Shown: in pieces, positions 25,695 through 34,201 of the stretch
Layout of the letters: each line of letters opens with the position of its first letter
Position numbering within the stretch: position 1 is the stretch's first letter
Assembly: GCA_041165405.1 (NCBI GenBank)
Contig: JBEANL010000005.1
Coordinates: 14,033-78,032, forward strand
Direction: 5' to 3'
From: Methylopumilus sp009926035
Lineage (GTDB): Bacteria; Pseudomonadota; Gammaproteobacteria; Burkholderiales; Methylophilaceae
Length of the DNA stretch: 64,000 bases
Made by a program: the position numbers and the translations under genes
The notes under the pieces: generated by a model
The model's database searches: none
What the model saw: only the letters and a program-made list of their open reading frames with translations
What the model was told of the DNA's origin: nothing

Positions 25695-25982
25695 TTATTC
25701 AACAATGCCCATGATGTCTTCTTCGCGCATCACAAGTAACTCTTCGCCATCAACCTTAACGGCTTGGCCAGCGTACTTTCCAAATAAAACTTTGTCGCCT
25801 ACTTTGACGTCTAGTTTTTTAACACTGCCATCTTCGAGAATTTTTCCATTACCTACAGCTTGAACTGTGCCTTGGTCTGGTTTTTCTGTTGCGCTGTCAG
25901 GGATAACAATGCCTGATGCTGTTGTACGTTCTTCTTCAAGACGCTTTACAATTACTCGGTCATGTAAAGGGCGAATTTTCAT
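25695..25982 (-). CDS. groS: Co-chaperonin GroES (Hsp10)
   Basis: 95 residues, the standard length, starting MKIRPLHDRVIVKRLEEE, with the mobile-loop region ERTTASGIVIPD and the conserved VGDKVLFGKYAGQ and MREEDIMGIVE. It caps the GroEL ring. An AGGAG-like ribosome binding site precedes the ATG. Transcription starts upstream at the CIRCE-controlled promoter; groEL follows. Confidence 0.98.
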   Translation of the reverse strand: MKIRPLHDRVIVKRLEEERTTASGIVIPDSATEKPDQGTVQAVGNGKILEDGSVKKLDVKVGDKVLFGKYAGQAVKVDGEELLVMREEDIMGIVE

Positions 25983-26041
25983 TTCATATTCTCCTAATAG
26001 TGTATTCTTTGAAAATTAATCAAAATCGAAAACATGAGTGA

Positions 26042-26068
26042 TTAGCACTCAATGTCATAGAGTGCTAA
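26042..26068. promoter_or_regulatory. CIRCE operator (HrcA binding site)
   Basis: A perfect match to the consensus: TTAGCACTC (26042-26050), nine-base spacer, GAGTGCTAA (26060-26068), 60 bases before groES. In known bacteria HrcA represses groESL here until heat stress. hrcA itself is not in this window. Confidence 0.96.
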
Positions 26069-26096
26069 TAATAGGGACGAAAGCCTAAAATTTCAA
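26068..26096 (-). promoter_or_regulatory. groESL promoter adjoining CIRCE
   Basis: On the minus strand TTGAAA (26091-26096), a 17-base spacer and TATTAT (26068-26073) form a good sigma-70 promoter whose -10 box touches CIRCE, so HrcA would block initiation. The preceding C gives CTTGAAA, also the -35 of heat-shock sigma-32 promoters, and TCCCTATTA lies downstream, so dual sigma use is possible. Confidence 0.6.
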
Positions 26097-26138
26097 GTGT
26101 TATTTCGTTAAATACATGAATTAAAACATTATTTTTAT

Positions 26139-27215
26139 ATGAGCTATTACATAGAAAAGCAAGATTATCGAAGGCTAGGGCAGTCGGATTTGCTTATTTC
26201 ACCCATTACCATGGGCACCATGACCTTTGGTGAACAAAACACAGAATCCGATGCATTTTTACAGCTTGATTGGGCTATATCACGTGGCATTAATTTTATT
26301 GATACGGCCGAAATGTATCCTGTTCCCCCAAAAGAGAATACTTTTACGAAAACCGAAACAATTGTAGGTCATTGGTTAAAAAAACAAAAAAGGGAAGACA
26401 TTGTCTTGGCAACTAAAGCTGCAGGGCCAAGAAGGGCGCTTAATTGGATTCGTAATGGCCCTAAAGCCTTCGATGAGAAAAATTTACGTGAGGCAGTAGA
26501 AGGTTCTTTAAAAAGACTTCAAACAGATTATATCGATCTATATCAACTCCATTGGCCCGAGAGAAATGTGCCTATGTTTGGTCAATATAAATTTGATCCT
26601 AATGCTGAAATGGAAGGCTCAAAATTAAAAGAGTGGGTATCAATTCATGAACAACTAGAAGCATTGAGCAAACTTGTGCAAGAAGGCAAGATTAAATATA
26701 TCGGTATCTCAAATGAACAATCTTGGGGTGTGATGGAATTTATTCGCATTGCAAGAGAAAAAAAATTACCTCTCATAGCTTCGATTCAAAATTGTTACAA
26801 CCTCATCAATAGAGGATTGGAGTTTGGTATGACGGAAATTTTATATCGAGAAAAAATTGGATTCTTAGCATACTCACCATTGGCTTTTGGCCATCTTACC
26901 GGAAAGTATTTAAAAGATATCGACGCAAAAGGACGTGTGACACTCTTCAAAGGCTTTGCGCAAAGATATGATAAGCCTAACGTTTTTCCTGCTGTAAAAG
27001 CATACGAAATCTTAGCAACGAAATATGGCATGACTTTAACAGAGATGGCTTTGGCATTTACCTATCACCAGTGGTTTGTTACATCAACTATCATAGGAGC
27101 CACATCGCTTGATCAGCTAAAAGAAAATATTGAGGCCTACAGCATCACTCTCTCTAAAGAGTTGTTAGATGAAATTGAAATCATTCATCTCACACATATG
27201 AACCCAGCACCTTAA
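26139..27215 (+). CDS. tas: Tas-type aldo/keto reductase
   Basis: A 358-residue NADPH-dependent aldo/keto reductase of the Tas group (E. coli Tas, 346 residues). Motifs: GTMTFGEQNTESDA (27-40), the catalytic Tyr in DTAEMYPVPP, Lys in ATKAAGPRR, DYIDLYQLHWPER, SIQNCYNLINRG, and STIIGATSLDQLKENI for cofactor binding. E. coli Tas complements a prephenate dehydrogenase defect, but its natural substrate is unsettled. It diverges from groES and is followed 3 bases later by bioA. Confidence 0.88.
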   Translation: MSYYIEKQDYRRLGQSDLLISPITMGTMTFGEQNTESDAFLQLDWAISRGINFIDTAEMYPVPPKENTFTKTETIVGHWLKKQKREDIVLATKAAGPRRALNWIRNGPKAFDEKNLREAVEGSLKRLQTDYIDLYQLHWPERNVPMFGQYKFDPNAEMEGSKLKEWVSIHEQLEALSKLVQEGKIKYIGISNEQSWGVMEFIRIAREKKLPLIASIQNCYNLINRGLEFGMTEILYREKIGFLAYSPLAFGHLTGKYLKDIDAKGRVTLFKGFAQRYDKPNVFPAVKAYEILATKYGMTLTEMALAFTYHQWFVTSTIIGATSLDQLKENIEAYSITLSKELLDEIEIIHLTHMNPAP

Positions 27216-27218
27216 TAT

Positions 27219-28523
27219 ATGAAGAATCAGTATTACATCGATAGAAGCTTAAAAAGTTTGTGGAATCCATGTACGCAAATGAAAATTCAACAGGCGCAAT
27301 CTATCATTCCTATTAGGCGCGGCGATGGTGTTTGGCTATTTGACTATGATGACAAAAAATATTTAGATGCAATTAGTTCGTGGTGGGTCAATTTATTCGG
27401 CCACAATCAAAGCGAAATTAAAAAATACATCACAGATCAACTTGATCTCGTTGAGCACGTCATGCTCGCAGGTTTAACGCATGAGCCAGCTATACAGCTT
27501 TCTGAAAAATTAAGTAACCTCACAAGTCTAAGCCACGCTTTCTATGGCAGCGATGGATCTAATGCGATTGAAATTGCTATTAAGATGAGCGTGCATTACT
27601 GGAAGAATAAAGGCCAACCCACAAAAAATAAAATAATTTATTTGGAAAATAGTTACCATGGTGAAACGCTTGGGGCTTTATCTGTGACAGACATTAAACT
27701 CTTTCGTAAAAATTATGCTTCATTAATAAAAAAAAATAATCCTATCAAAACGCCCGATTGGCGATATGCAGATAAAGGTGAAACAGCAGAATCTTACGCA
27801 TTAAGATGTATTCAAGATTTAGAAAGATATCTTGAAGATCATCATCAATATATAGCAGCTTTTATTTTAGAACCCCTTGTGCAATGTGCAACCGGGATGG
27901 GAATGTATCACTCAATTTATTTAGCAAAAGCAAGAGAGCTTTGCACCCAATATCATATTCATCTTATTGATGATGAGATTGCAGTAGGTTTCGGAAGAAC
28001 AGGAAAGATGTTTGCATTTGAACATGCAAATATAAAACCTGATTTTATTTGCCTTTCAAAAGGATTAACCGGCGGCTATCTTCCCTTATCAGCTGTGTTA
28101 ACAACAGATAACGTTTATTCGGCCTTTTATGAAGACAAGATAGAGAAAGGCTTTCTTCATTCACATAGTTATACCGGAAACCCACTCGCTTGTAGCGCTG
28201 CATTAGGCACATTAAATTATTTTGAAAATCATGATGTGATTAATCAAAACCATAAAACCTCAGCTTATATTTCAGAGCGCATGAAGACGTTCTCAATATT
28301 ACCTATTTCTAATTTAAGAAATATAGGAATGATATGGGCATTTGACCTTGAGGGGGTTACAAAAAAGACACTTAAAAAAATAAGTACGAAAGCCATTGAT
28401 CGTGGACTTTTAATAAGGCCGATAGGCCATACCATTTATTTCATGCCGCCTTATATTATCAATCATGATGAAGTAGATTTCATGATTGATACTGCTTTTG
28501 AAGTTATTCATTCATCCATATAA
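27219..28523 (+). CDS. bioA: Adenosylmethionine-8-amino-7-oxononanoate aminotransferase
   Basis: PLP enzyme that transfers the amino group of S-adenosylmethionine to KAPA, giving DAPA for biotin. 434 residues; BioA-specific features are LWNPCTQMK at the N-terminus, SSWWVNLFGHN near residue 50, GSDGSNAIEIAIKM, and the PLP lysine in CLSKGLTGGYLPLSAVLT around residue 275. The aspartate ahead of it lies in HLIDDEIAVGFGRTG; family members more often read DEI after I-A. No bioB, bioF or bioD is in the window. It sits between tas and dacB with spacers of 2-3 bases. Confidence 0.93.
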   Translation: MKNQYYIDRSLKSLWNPCTQMKIQQAQSIIPIRRGDGVWLFDYDDKKYLDAISSWWVNLFGHNQSEIKKYITDQLDLVEHVMLAGLTHEPAIQLSEKLSNLTSLSHAFYGSDGSNAIEIAIKMSVHYWKNKGQPTKNKIIYLENSYHGETLGALSVTDIKLFRKNYASLIKKNNPIKTPDWRYADKGETAESYALRCIQDLERYLEDHHQYIAAFILEPLVQCATGMGMYHSIYLAKARELCTQYHIHLIDDEIAVGFGRTGKMFAFEHANIKPDFICLSKGLTGGYLPLSAVLTTDNVYSAFYEDKIEKGFLHSHSYTGNPLACSAALGTLNYFENHDVINQNHKTSAYISERMKTFSILPISNLRNIGMIWAFDLEGVTKKTLKKISTKAIDRGLLIRPIGHTIYFMPPYIINHDEVDFMIDTAFEVIHSSI

Positions 28524-28525
28524 AT

Positions 28526-29923
28526 ATGCGAATACTGCTTCTTATTTCTCTATTATGGTTAGATGCCGTATTTGCAGATTCGGATATTGATGCAATCAAT
28601 AAAATACTTAATCGCTCAGAACTTTCAAAAGGTAATTACTCTCTTTATATTAAAAATATTTCTAAACGAACTAAAGTTTTTAGTTATAACGAACAAAAAG
28701 GTTTCAATCCGGCTTCAGTTATGAAATTAGTTACTACATACGCCGCGCTCCAGCTCTTAGGTCCGCAGTATCAATGGAAAACGGAAGTGCTTTATAAGGG
28801 CAATGTAAAAAATAAACATCTTTACGGTGACCTCATTATTAGAGGGTATGGCGATCCCACTCTCACCTATGCAGATCTTTCAGAAATTATTGAGAGAGTT
28901 CAACAGCAGGACATTCAATACATTCATGGCAATATTATTTTTGATGAAAGTTTTTTTGGCGAACTACAAAATCAAGATCTTATTGACGATAAAAAATATC
29001 GTGCTTATAACGTGAATCCAAAATCTTTCGTTGTGAATGAAAATACAATCAATTTTAATTTTTCAATAAACAATGAAAAAATTAATATACAAACTTATCC
29101 TGAAATCCAAACATTAAAAGTCATTAATCATTTAAAACTTTTGGACCAAGGTTGCAACGAATGGAAGGATGCTCTTGGTTACGAGGTGGAAACAAAATCT
29201 AATATAACGGAGATTGTATTTAATGGTGCCTTTGATAAAGCATGTGATAGTAAAGATATCGATTTATCAATATTAAGTCACAATCGCTTATCTAAAGAGC
29301 TATTTGAAAAACTTTGGAAAATGCACGGGGGGATTATTGAGGGCAATTTTAAAAATACATATCAAAAGGTTACTGATACACATAAGCTATATGAGCATCA
29401 ATCAAGACCTTTAAGTCTTGTCGTGAGAGATGTAAATAAATATAGCCAAAATCTAATTGCTAGAAATTTATTGCTCACGGTACTCGCAGAAAATAACGGT
29501 TCTCCAATCAATGAAAATGAGGCGGGAAGGTTTGCTAAAGAGTTTTTGATAAAGCAAAAATTGAAGCTTGATTCTCTTGAGATGGATAATGGTGCAGGAC
29601 TTTCAAGAAATGCGAAAATAAGTGCAGAAGATTTATCTTTTTTATTAGAAAAAGCATATAGCGGTCTTTATATGCCTGAATTTATTGCATCGCTTCCAAA
29701 TATAGGTATTGATGGCACTTTGAAAAACAGAGGAAAAAAATTATCAGTCGCTAAGCATGCTTATTTAAAAACAGGCAGCATCCAAAATGTTAGCGCTATT
29801 GCCGGATATATTTTTGATAAAAATAACGATATAAAAGTTTTTGTATTTATGGCGAATGACCCCAAGGCAAATGAATCATCTAAAATACAAGATGATCTAA
29901 TTGATTGGGCTTATCTTAATTGA
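28526..29923 (+). CDS. dacB: D-alanyl-D-alanine carboxypeptidase/endopeptidase (PBP4)
   Basis: Periplasmic class C penicillin-binding protein that trims pentapeptides and cleaves D-Ala-mDAP crosslinks. 465 residues with a signal peptide (MRILLLISLLWLDAVFA). The catalytic triad motifs are present: SVMK (Ser64, Lys67), SQN in NKYSQNLIARN around residue 308, and KTG in YLKTGSI around residue 415. The large insert domain between the first two motifs is typical of PBP4. The start lies 2 bases after bioA. Confidence 0.92.
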   Translation: MRILLLISLLWLDAVFADSDIDAINKILNRSELSKGNYSLYIKNISKRTKVFSYNEQKGFNPASVMKLVTTYAALQLLGPQYQWKTEVLYKGNVKNKHLYGDLIIRGYGDPTLTYADLSEIIERVQQQDIQYIHGNIIFDESFFGELQNQDLIDDKKYRAYNVNPKSFVVNENTINFNFSINNEKINIQTYPEIQTLKVINHLKLLDQGCNEWKDALGYEVETKSNITEIVFNGAFDKACDSKDIDLSILSHNRLSKELFEKLWKMHGGIIEGNFKNTYQKVTDTHKLYEHQSRPLSLVVRDVNKYSQNLIARNLLLTVLAENNGSPINENEAGRFAKEFLIKQKLKLDSLEMDNGAGLSRNAKISAEDLSFLLEKAYSGLYMPEFIASLPNIGIDGTLKNRGKKLSVAKHAYLKTGSIQNVSAIAGYIFDKNNDIKVFVFMANDPKANESSKIQDDLIDWAYLN

Positions 29924-29941
29924 ACTTGAGGAAGTGTTAAT

Positions 29942-30406
29942 ATGCGATATACAAACGTGATTAAATCAATCTTAGCTTTTAGTATTATTTTATTTAATAT
30001 TGATTTGGTGTCTGCTGAATTACAAATCTCACAAAAGGAAATGAAATTGGAAAAAAATATTACTTCATTAATTATTAAAGATACCGTTCTAGGAAGTGGG
30101 CGGCAAGCCGAAAAAGGCCTGGCTGTGACAGTTCATTACACAGGTTGGTTATATGATCCGAATCAAAAAGATGGCAAAGGTAAAAAATTTGATAGCTCAC
30201 TCGATCGGAATGATCCTTTTGTATTTAATTTAGGGGGTGGTCAAGTAATTCGAGGCTGGGATGACGGGGTGGATGGCATGAAAATTCATGGTAAAAGAAC
30301 GCTCATCATTCCTCCGGATATGGGTTATGGTTCTCGTGGCGCTGGCGGTGTAATTCCTCCGAATGCCACTTTAATTTTTGATGTTGAGTTGCTCGGAGTT
30401 AAATAA
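29942..30406 (+). CDS. FKBP-type peptidyl-prolyl isomerase, exported
   Basis: 154 residues: an N-terminal hydrophobic signal segment ending near SA at 27-28, a short linker, then one FKBP domain (about 45-154) with VTVHYTGWLYD, KFDSSLDRNDPFVF, GQVIRGWDDGVDGMK, MGYGSRGAGGVIPPNATLIF and a final DVELL. It catalyses cis-trans proline isomerisation during folding of periplasmic proteins. It follows dacB by 18 bases with an AGGAAG ribosome binding site, and its stop overlaps the start of the OsmC gene by one base. Confidence 0.92.
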   Translation: MRYTNVIKSILAFSIILFNIDLVSAELQISQKEMKLEKNITSLIIKDTVLGSGRQAEKGLAVTVHYTGWLYDPNQKDGKGKKFDSSLDRNDPFVFNLGGGQVIRGWDDGVDGMKIHGKRTLIIPPDMGYGSRGAGGVIPPNATLIFDVELLGVK

Positions 30407-30825
30407 TGAAAGCCAGAGTTAAATGGATTGAAAATGTATGTTTCATAGGCGAGTCTGAGTCTAATCATTCAGTGATTCTTGATGGCCCTGAAGAATTGGG
30501 TGGTAGAAAATTAGGTATGCGCCCTATGGAGATGTTACTTATCGGCATGGGGGGATGTACATCATTTGATGTGGTTACGATCCTTGAGAAATCAAGACAA
30601 GCTATTAGTGATTGTTATGCTGAAATTGAAGCTGAAAGGGCTGAGACAATACCTAAAGTTTTTACCAAGATTCACATTCATTTTGTTCTAAAAGGTAAGG
30701 ACTTGGATAAAGATCAAGTAGAGCGCGCAATTAAATTATCAGCTGAAAAATATTGTTCAGCTTCCATTATGTTATCTAAGTCAGTTGAAATTACGCACGA
30801 TTTCGAAATTAAAGAAGACATCTAA
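30406..30825 (+). CDS. OsmC-family peroxiredoxin-like protein
   Basis: A 139-residue OsmC/Ohr-fold protein. The two conserved cysteines are visible: one in GMGGCTSFDVVTILEK around residue 47 and one in KYCSASIML around residue 117. The MEMLLIGMGGC pattern is that of the YhfA-like OsmC subgroup, whose substrates are unclear; classical OsmC/Ohr reduce organic hydroperoxides. Translationally coupled (one-base overlap) to the FKBP gene. Confidence 0.87.
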   Translation: MKARVKWIENVCFIGESESNHSVILDGPEELGGRKLGMRPMEMLLIGMGGCTSFDVVTILEKSRQAISDCYAEIEAERAETIPKVFTKIHIHFVLKGKDLDKDQVERAIKLSAEKYCSASIMLSKSVEITHDFEIKEDI

Positions 30826-30833
30826 ACACTCAA

Positions 30834-31148
30834 TTAATTTTTAATGATTTTTAAATCAAGCGGCTCTTCATTTTCCATAACAGAAAGAAGGCGATCAATA
30901 TTTGGATGTTTACCAGGATTTTTTTGCGCGTCTTCAGTATGTTCTGAATATAAATCAAGACCTTCAATTGCAGCATCAAGGGTAATTGCGCCAAAGAGTT
31001 TCCAGAGATGTTGATAGACTTTAACAGAGCCTTGGCTTCCTGGTTTATTTTCGATGGTACCTATTAAAATATTATTTTTATAAATTTCTATACGATTAAT
31101 ATGATCTGAATTGTCGAGCGATAATAAAATGTCATTAAATTTTTGCAT
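30834..31148 (-). CDS. DUF2322 family protein
   Basis: A 104-residue soluble protein with IENKPGSQGSVKVYQHLWKL near residues 35-54 and the conserved YSEHTEDAQKNPGKHPNIDRLL near 67-88, the pattern I associate with the DUF2322 family of Betaproteobacteria. Function is unknown. It has no signal peptide or membrane segment. It follows coq7 by 3 bases in the ctpA-coq7 transcript and converges with the OsmC gene, leaving an 8-base gap with no terminator. Confidence 0.68.
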   Translation of the reverse strand: MQKFNDILLSLDNSDHINRIEIYKNNILIGTIENKPGSQGSVKVYQHLWKLFGAITLDAAIEGLDLYSEHTEDAQKNPGKHPNIDRLLSVMENEEPLDLKIIKN

Positions 31149-31151
31149 CGG

Positions 31152-31772
31152 TTAAATTTTTGCCGAGAGTGTTGTCATAACTTTTGATGTTAATGACATG
31201 GCTTTTATGACTTGAGGGGGCAAATCAACACCACCCAGTTCTTTTGCTTTGATTGCATGTTGTTCTTCGTCATCTGCCATAACTTCTAATATTTTGTTTG
31301 TTTTTAGATCTTTTTTTGAAATTTTAGTTAAATGACCTGTTAAATGTTTTGTTACTTGTCGTTCTGTTTCAGCTAAGAAACCTAGGTTATATTTTTCACC
31401 CAAGGCGCTTGCAAAAGAGCCAATTAAAAAAGAACCTGTGTACCATATAGGATTGAGGAGACTTGTTTTGCCACCTAATTCATGGATTCTCGAATTACAC
31501 CAATCAAGGTGATCGATTTCTTCCTTGGCAGCTTTTTTCAAAGATTCGGCACCCTCACCGTGTGAATTAAAAAGAAGTTGTCCGCTATACAAAGCTTGGG
31601 CGCAAACTTCGCCTGTGTGATTAACTCGCATCAACTCGATTGTGCGTTTTTTTTCTTCCAGAGTTAATTCGGTTTCTTTAACTTTAAGGTCAGGTCTTGG
31701 TCTTGAGCTTTTAGGCTTGGCAAACAAAACCTTCAAGCCCTTATCAAACTCAATGATAAGTTGATCTATCAT
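31152..31772 (-). CDS. coq7: Ubiquinone biosynthesis hydroxylase Coq7
   Basis: Di-iron monooxygenase that adds the C6 hydroxyl to demethoxyubiquinol in ubiquinone synthesis. 206 residues with the carboxylate-bridged di-iron signature repeated twice: MRVNHTGEVCAQALY, KEEIDHLDWC, then ETERQVTKHL and ADDEEQHAIKA. Its start overlaps the ctpA stop by 4 bases (ATGA-type coupling). Ubiquinone-8 dependence agrees with an aerobic betaproteobacterium that carries a bc1/oxidase chain. Confidence 0.94.
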   Translation of the reverse strand: MIDQLIIEFDKGLKVLFAKPKSSRPRPDLKVKETELTLEEKKRTIELMRVNHTGEVCAQALYSGQLLFNSHGEGAESLKKAAKEEIDHLDWCNSRIHELGGKTSLLNPIWYTGSFLIGSFASALGEKYNLGFLAETERQVTKHLTGHLTKISKKDLKTNKILEVMADDEEQHAIKAKELGGVDLPPQVIKAMSLTSKVMTTLSAKI

Positions 31773-33178
31773 TTATTTTGAATAATCTGAAGACCTTTGA
31801 GTATATTCATTGCTTCTTGGAATTGCTTATCCGCTTTACTTCCAGGCTCAATTGGGCCTGATGGAGCATCAGAAGCCTTCTTTTTATCCTCTTCAGGTTT
31901 TTTGGCTGGGGAAGTTACTGGCTTACTCTCTTTATCTTTGGGAGTGATATTCGCATCAGCATCTTTTGGATTTGAAAGATGATTTGTGAGATCCGCTTCT
32001 TTAGTCATAAATGAAGGATCGCTTCCATCATCAACGATGATGTCAGGCACTATACCTTTAGCCTGAATTGATCTTCCTTTAGGGGTGAAGTATCTTGCTG
32101 TTGTCATCTTAATTGCAGTGCCGTTATTCATAGGCAGAATACTTTGTACAGAGCCTTTACCAAAACTTTGCATGCCAACAATCAAGGCTCGCTTGTGATC
32201 TTGGAGAGCGCCTGCCACAATTTCAGATGCCGATGCAGATCCGTTATTCACTAAAACGGCCATAGGCGTTGATCTAATATCTTCCGGAAAGTCTTTAAGG
32301 TAATCATCTTTGCTACCACCTTTAAGATAATTTTCAGGGGTTGCAGTAAGATGCATTTTTGAATCTTGTGCACGGCCTTCTGTGTAAACAACCAAATCAC
32401 CCTTAGGCAAGAAAGCGGCAGAGACACCAACTGCAGCATTTAACAAACCACCTGGATTATTTCTAAGATCAAGCAATATGCCTTTAAAAGGAGCTTTATT
32501 TTGTTGACGAAGATTTTTTAAGAGTTTGGCTAAGTCTTCACCTGTATGTTCTTGGAATTGTGCAACACGAACATAGGCATAATTAGCTTCAGTAAGCTTT
32601 CCTTTAACACTTTGTGATTTGATAATAGCGCGAACTAAAGTAAAAATTAAGGGTTTGATTTCGCCTTTTCTTAATACGGTAAGAACAATACTGGTGCCTG
32701 GCTTACCACGCATTTTTTTAACGGAGTCATTAAGTGTTAAGCCTTTTGTAGATGTTTCATCTAATTTCATAATGAGATCTCCACTTTTTAATCCTGCTTT
32801 GTAAGCTGGACTATCCTCAATGGGAGAGATAACTTTTACAAAACCATCTTCCATACCGACTTCAATTCCAAGTCCACCAAACTCACCTTGGGTTGCTTGA
32901 TTTAAATCTTTAAAGTCTTCGATATTTAGAAAAGAAGAATGAGGATCAAGACCAGTAAGCATGCCATTGAGTGCTTCGTTAATAAGCTTTTTGTCTTCTA
33001 CCGGCTCTACGTAATCAGATTTAATCTTGCCAAAAACTTCAGCAAAAGTTCTAAGTTCATCAATGGGAAGATTATTTTTTTCGGCCTTATCTGCGAAGAC
33101 GGGTAAATTTAAACTGATCAGAACACCAATAATAGCGCCACAGGCTATGAGGGTAAATTTTTCGAATTTTGAGCGCAT
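31769..33178 (-). CDS. ctpA: Carboxy-terminal processing protease (S41A)
   Basis: Periplasmic, membrane-anchored serine protease of about 469 residues. N-terminal signal anchor from MRSKFEKFTLIACGAIIG to VFA; PDZ domain with GGLGIEVGMEDGFVKVISP; catalytic Ser in NNGSASASEIVAGAL and Lys in GMQSFGKGSVQ. The C-terminus beyond residue 400 is a charged Pro/Lys/Asp-rich stretch of low complexity. The frame extends to an ATG at 33208, but GAAAG lies 6 bases before the ATG at 33178, which also gives the usual N-terminus. It turns over or processes envelope proteins such as cell-wall hydrolases. Confidence 0.92.
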   Translation of the reverse strand: MRSKFEKFTLIACGAIIGVLISLNLPVFADKAEKNNLPIDELRTFAEVFGKIKSDYVEPVEDKKLINEALNGMLTGLDPHSSFLNIEDFKDLNQATQGEFGGLGIEVGMEDGFVKVISPIEDSPAYKAGLKSGDLIMKLDETSTKGLTLNDSVKKMRGKPGTSIVLTVLRKGEIKPLIFTLVRAIIKSQSVKGKLTEANYAYVRVAQFQEHTGEDLAKLLKNLRQQNKAPFKGILLDLRNNPGGLLNAAVGVSAAFLPKGDLVVYTEGRAQDSKMHLTATPENYLKGGSKDDYLKDFPEDIRSTPMAVLVNNGSASASEIVAGALQDHKRALIVGMQSFGKGSVQSILPMNNGTAIKMTTARYFTPKGRSIQAKGIVPDIIVDDGSDPSFMTKEADLTNHLSNPKDADANITPKDKESKPVTSPAKKPEEDKKKASDAPSGPIEPGSKADKQFQEAMNILKGLQIIQNK

Positions 33179-33296
33179 GAATGACTTTCGTAATAAGCTA
33201 TTAAGCATTAATTAAATAATATTTAAGCATTCTGTCTTTTTGTTTACCTTATATCAATAGCCTTTAATAAATATATTTTAAGAATAACTTTGAATT

Positions 33297-33584
33297 ATGG
33301 GAACTAAATCTAAAATGCATCAAATTGAAATTCAATTTTGTACACAATGTGCTTGGCTTCCTCGAGCTTCATGGATGATGCAGGAAATACTGACAACTTT
33401 TAAGGATGAAATTTTATCCGTTACCTTAACCCCTAAATCGGGCGGTATTTTTGAAATCTTCTTGGATAATCAAAAGATCTATTCTAGATCAGACTTCGGA
33501 GGATTTCTCGATATCAAGGATATCAAAAAGTTGATCAGGGATAAAATTAGCCCTGGAAAAAATCTGGGACATACCGAACTTTAA
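33297..33584 (+). CDS. SelT/SelW/SelH (Rdx) family redox protein
   Basis: 95 residues with a thioredoxin-like fold and a CxxC site in IQFCTQCAWLPRASWMMQELL-like context (Cys about 15 and 18), followed by KSGGIFEIFLDNQKIYSR, the Rdx family pattern. Some relatives carry selenocysteine; here both positions are plain Cys. The cellular partner is unknown. Two starts are possible (33297 or ATG 33315, which gives MHQIEIQ); neither has a clear ribosome binding site. Its TAA overlaps the stop codon of the convergent NlpC gene (TTAA at 33581-33584). Confidence 0.8.
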   Translation: MGTKSKMHQIEIQFCTQCAWLPRASWMMQEILTTFKDEILSVTLTPKSGGIFEIFLDNQKIYSRSDFGGFLDIKDIKKLIRDKISPGKNLGHTEL

Positions 33585-34111
33585 AGCATTTCTTCTGGCT
33601 CAACTCTCGTTGCACCATTAAATTTTTTAAGCCAGTAGTTTTTTGTAAGACTTTCAACGCGAATAGTTTTGCCTGTCCGTGGTGCATGAATAAACTCATT
33701 ATTTCCAACGTAGATACCGACATGAGAGAACTTAGATTTTCGCGTATTAAAGAATACAAGATCACCTGGTCGCAAGTCTTCAAATTTAATTGTTTTACCC
33801 ATCTTACTGAGAGACCTGGCGCTTGGCGGGAGACTAAGATTTAAAGCTTGTTCAAAGACGTATTTTACAAACTGACTGCAATCAAAACCGGTCTCTGGCT
33901 TTGACCCACCTAATTTATATTTAATACCTGTGAGCTCATATGCTTTATCGATAATAAGGGCAATATCACTTTTCCATTGCTGATTATCTTCCGGGTTTAT
34001 TTCAGAAAGCGGTGCTGTCTCTAAAGCATTTAAATTTGATAAATCAGTTTCCGCCCAAGATGGGTTAGAAAATACAAACACCAAAAAAATGAGTAAAGTT
34101 TTGAAATTCAT
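33581..34111 (-). CDS. NlpC/P60-family cell-wall peptidase
   Basis: About 176 residues starting MNFKTLLIFLVFVFSNPSWA, a clean signal peptide; the frame continues 12 codons further upstream, but that would bury the signal. The C-terminal NlpC/P60 domain has the catalytic Cys in ETGFDCSQFVKYVFEQ and His in KFSHVGIYVGNNEFIHAPR. Such enzymes cut D-Glu-mDAP bonds in peptidoglycan stem peptides. No lipobox is seen, so it is probably a soluble periplasmic enzyme. Confidence 0.88.
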   Translation of the reverse strand: MNFKTLLIFLVFVFSNPSWAETDLSNLNALETAPLSEINPEDNQQWKSDIALIIDKAYELTGIKYKLGGSKPETGFDCSQFVKYVFEQALNLSLPPSARSLSKMGKTIKFEDLRPGDLVFFNTRKSKFSHVGIYVGNNEFIHAPRTGKTIRVESLTKNYWLKKFNGATRVEPEEML

Positions 34112-34201
34112 AAATATAGAATTAAGTAATTTCAAAGATTTTACCATTTATAGAGGGTTTATGAAATCGGAGATTCATCTGCATGAGATAATCACACAAT
34201 A

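Noticed and set aside
31769..31990. Low-complexity C-terminal extension of CtpA
   Set aside because: Lys/Pro/Asp-rich tails of this kind are common in proteobacterial CtpA and carry no visible domain.
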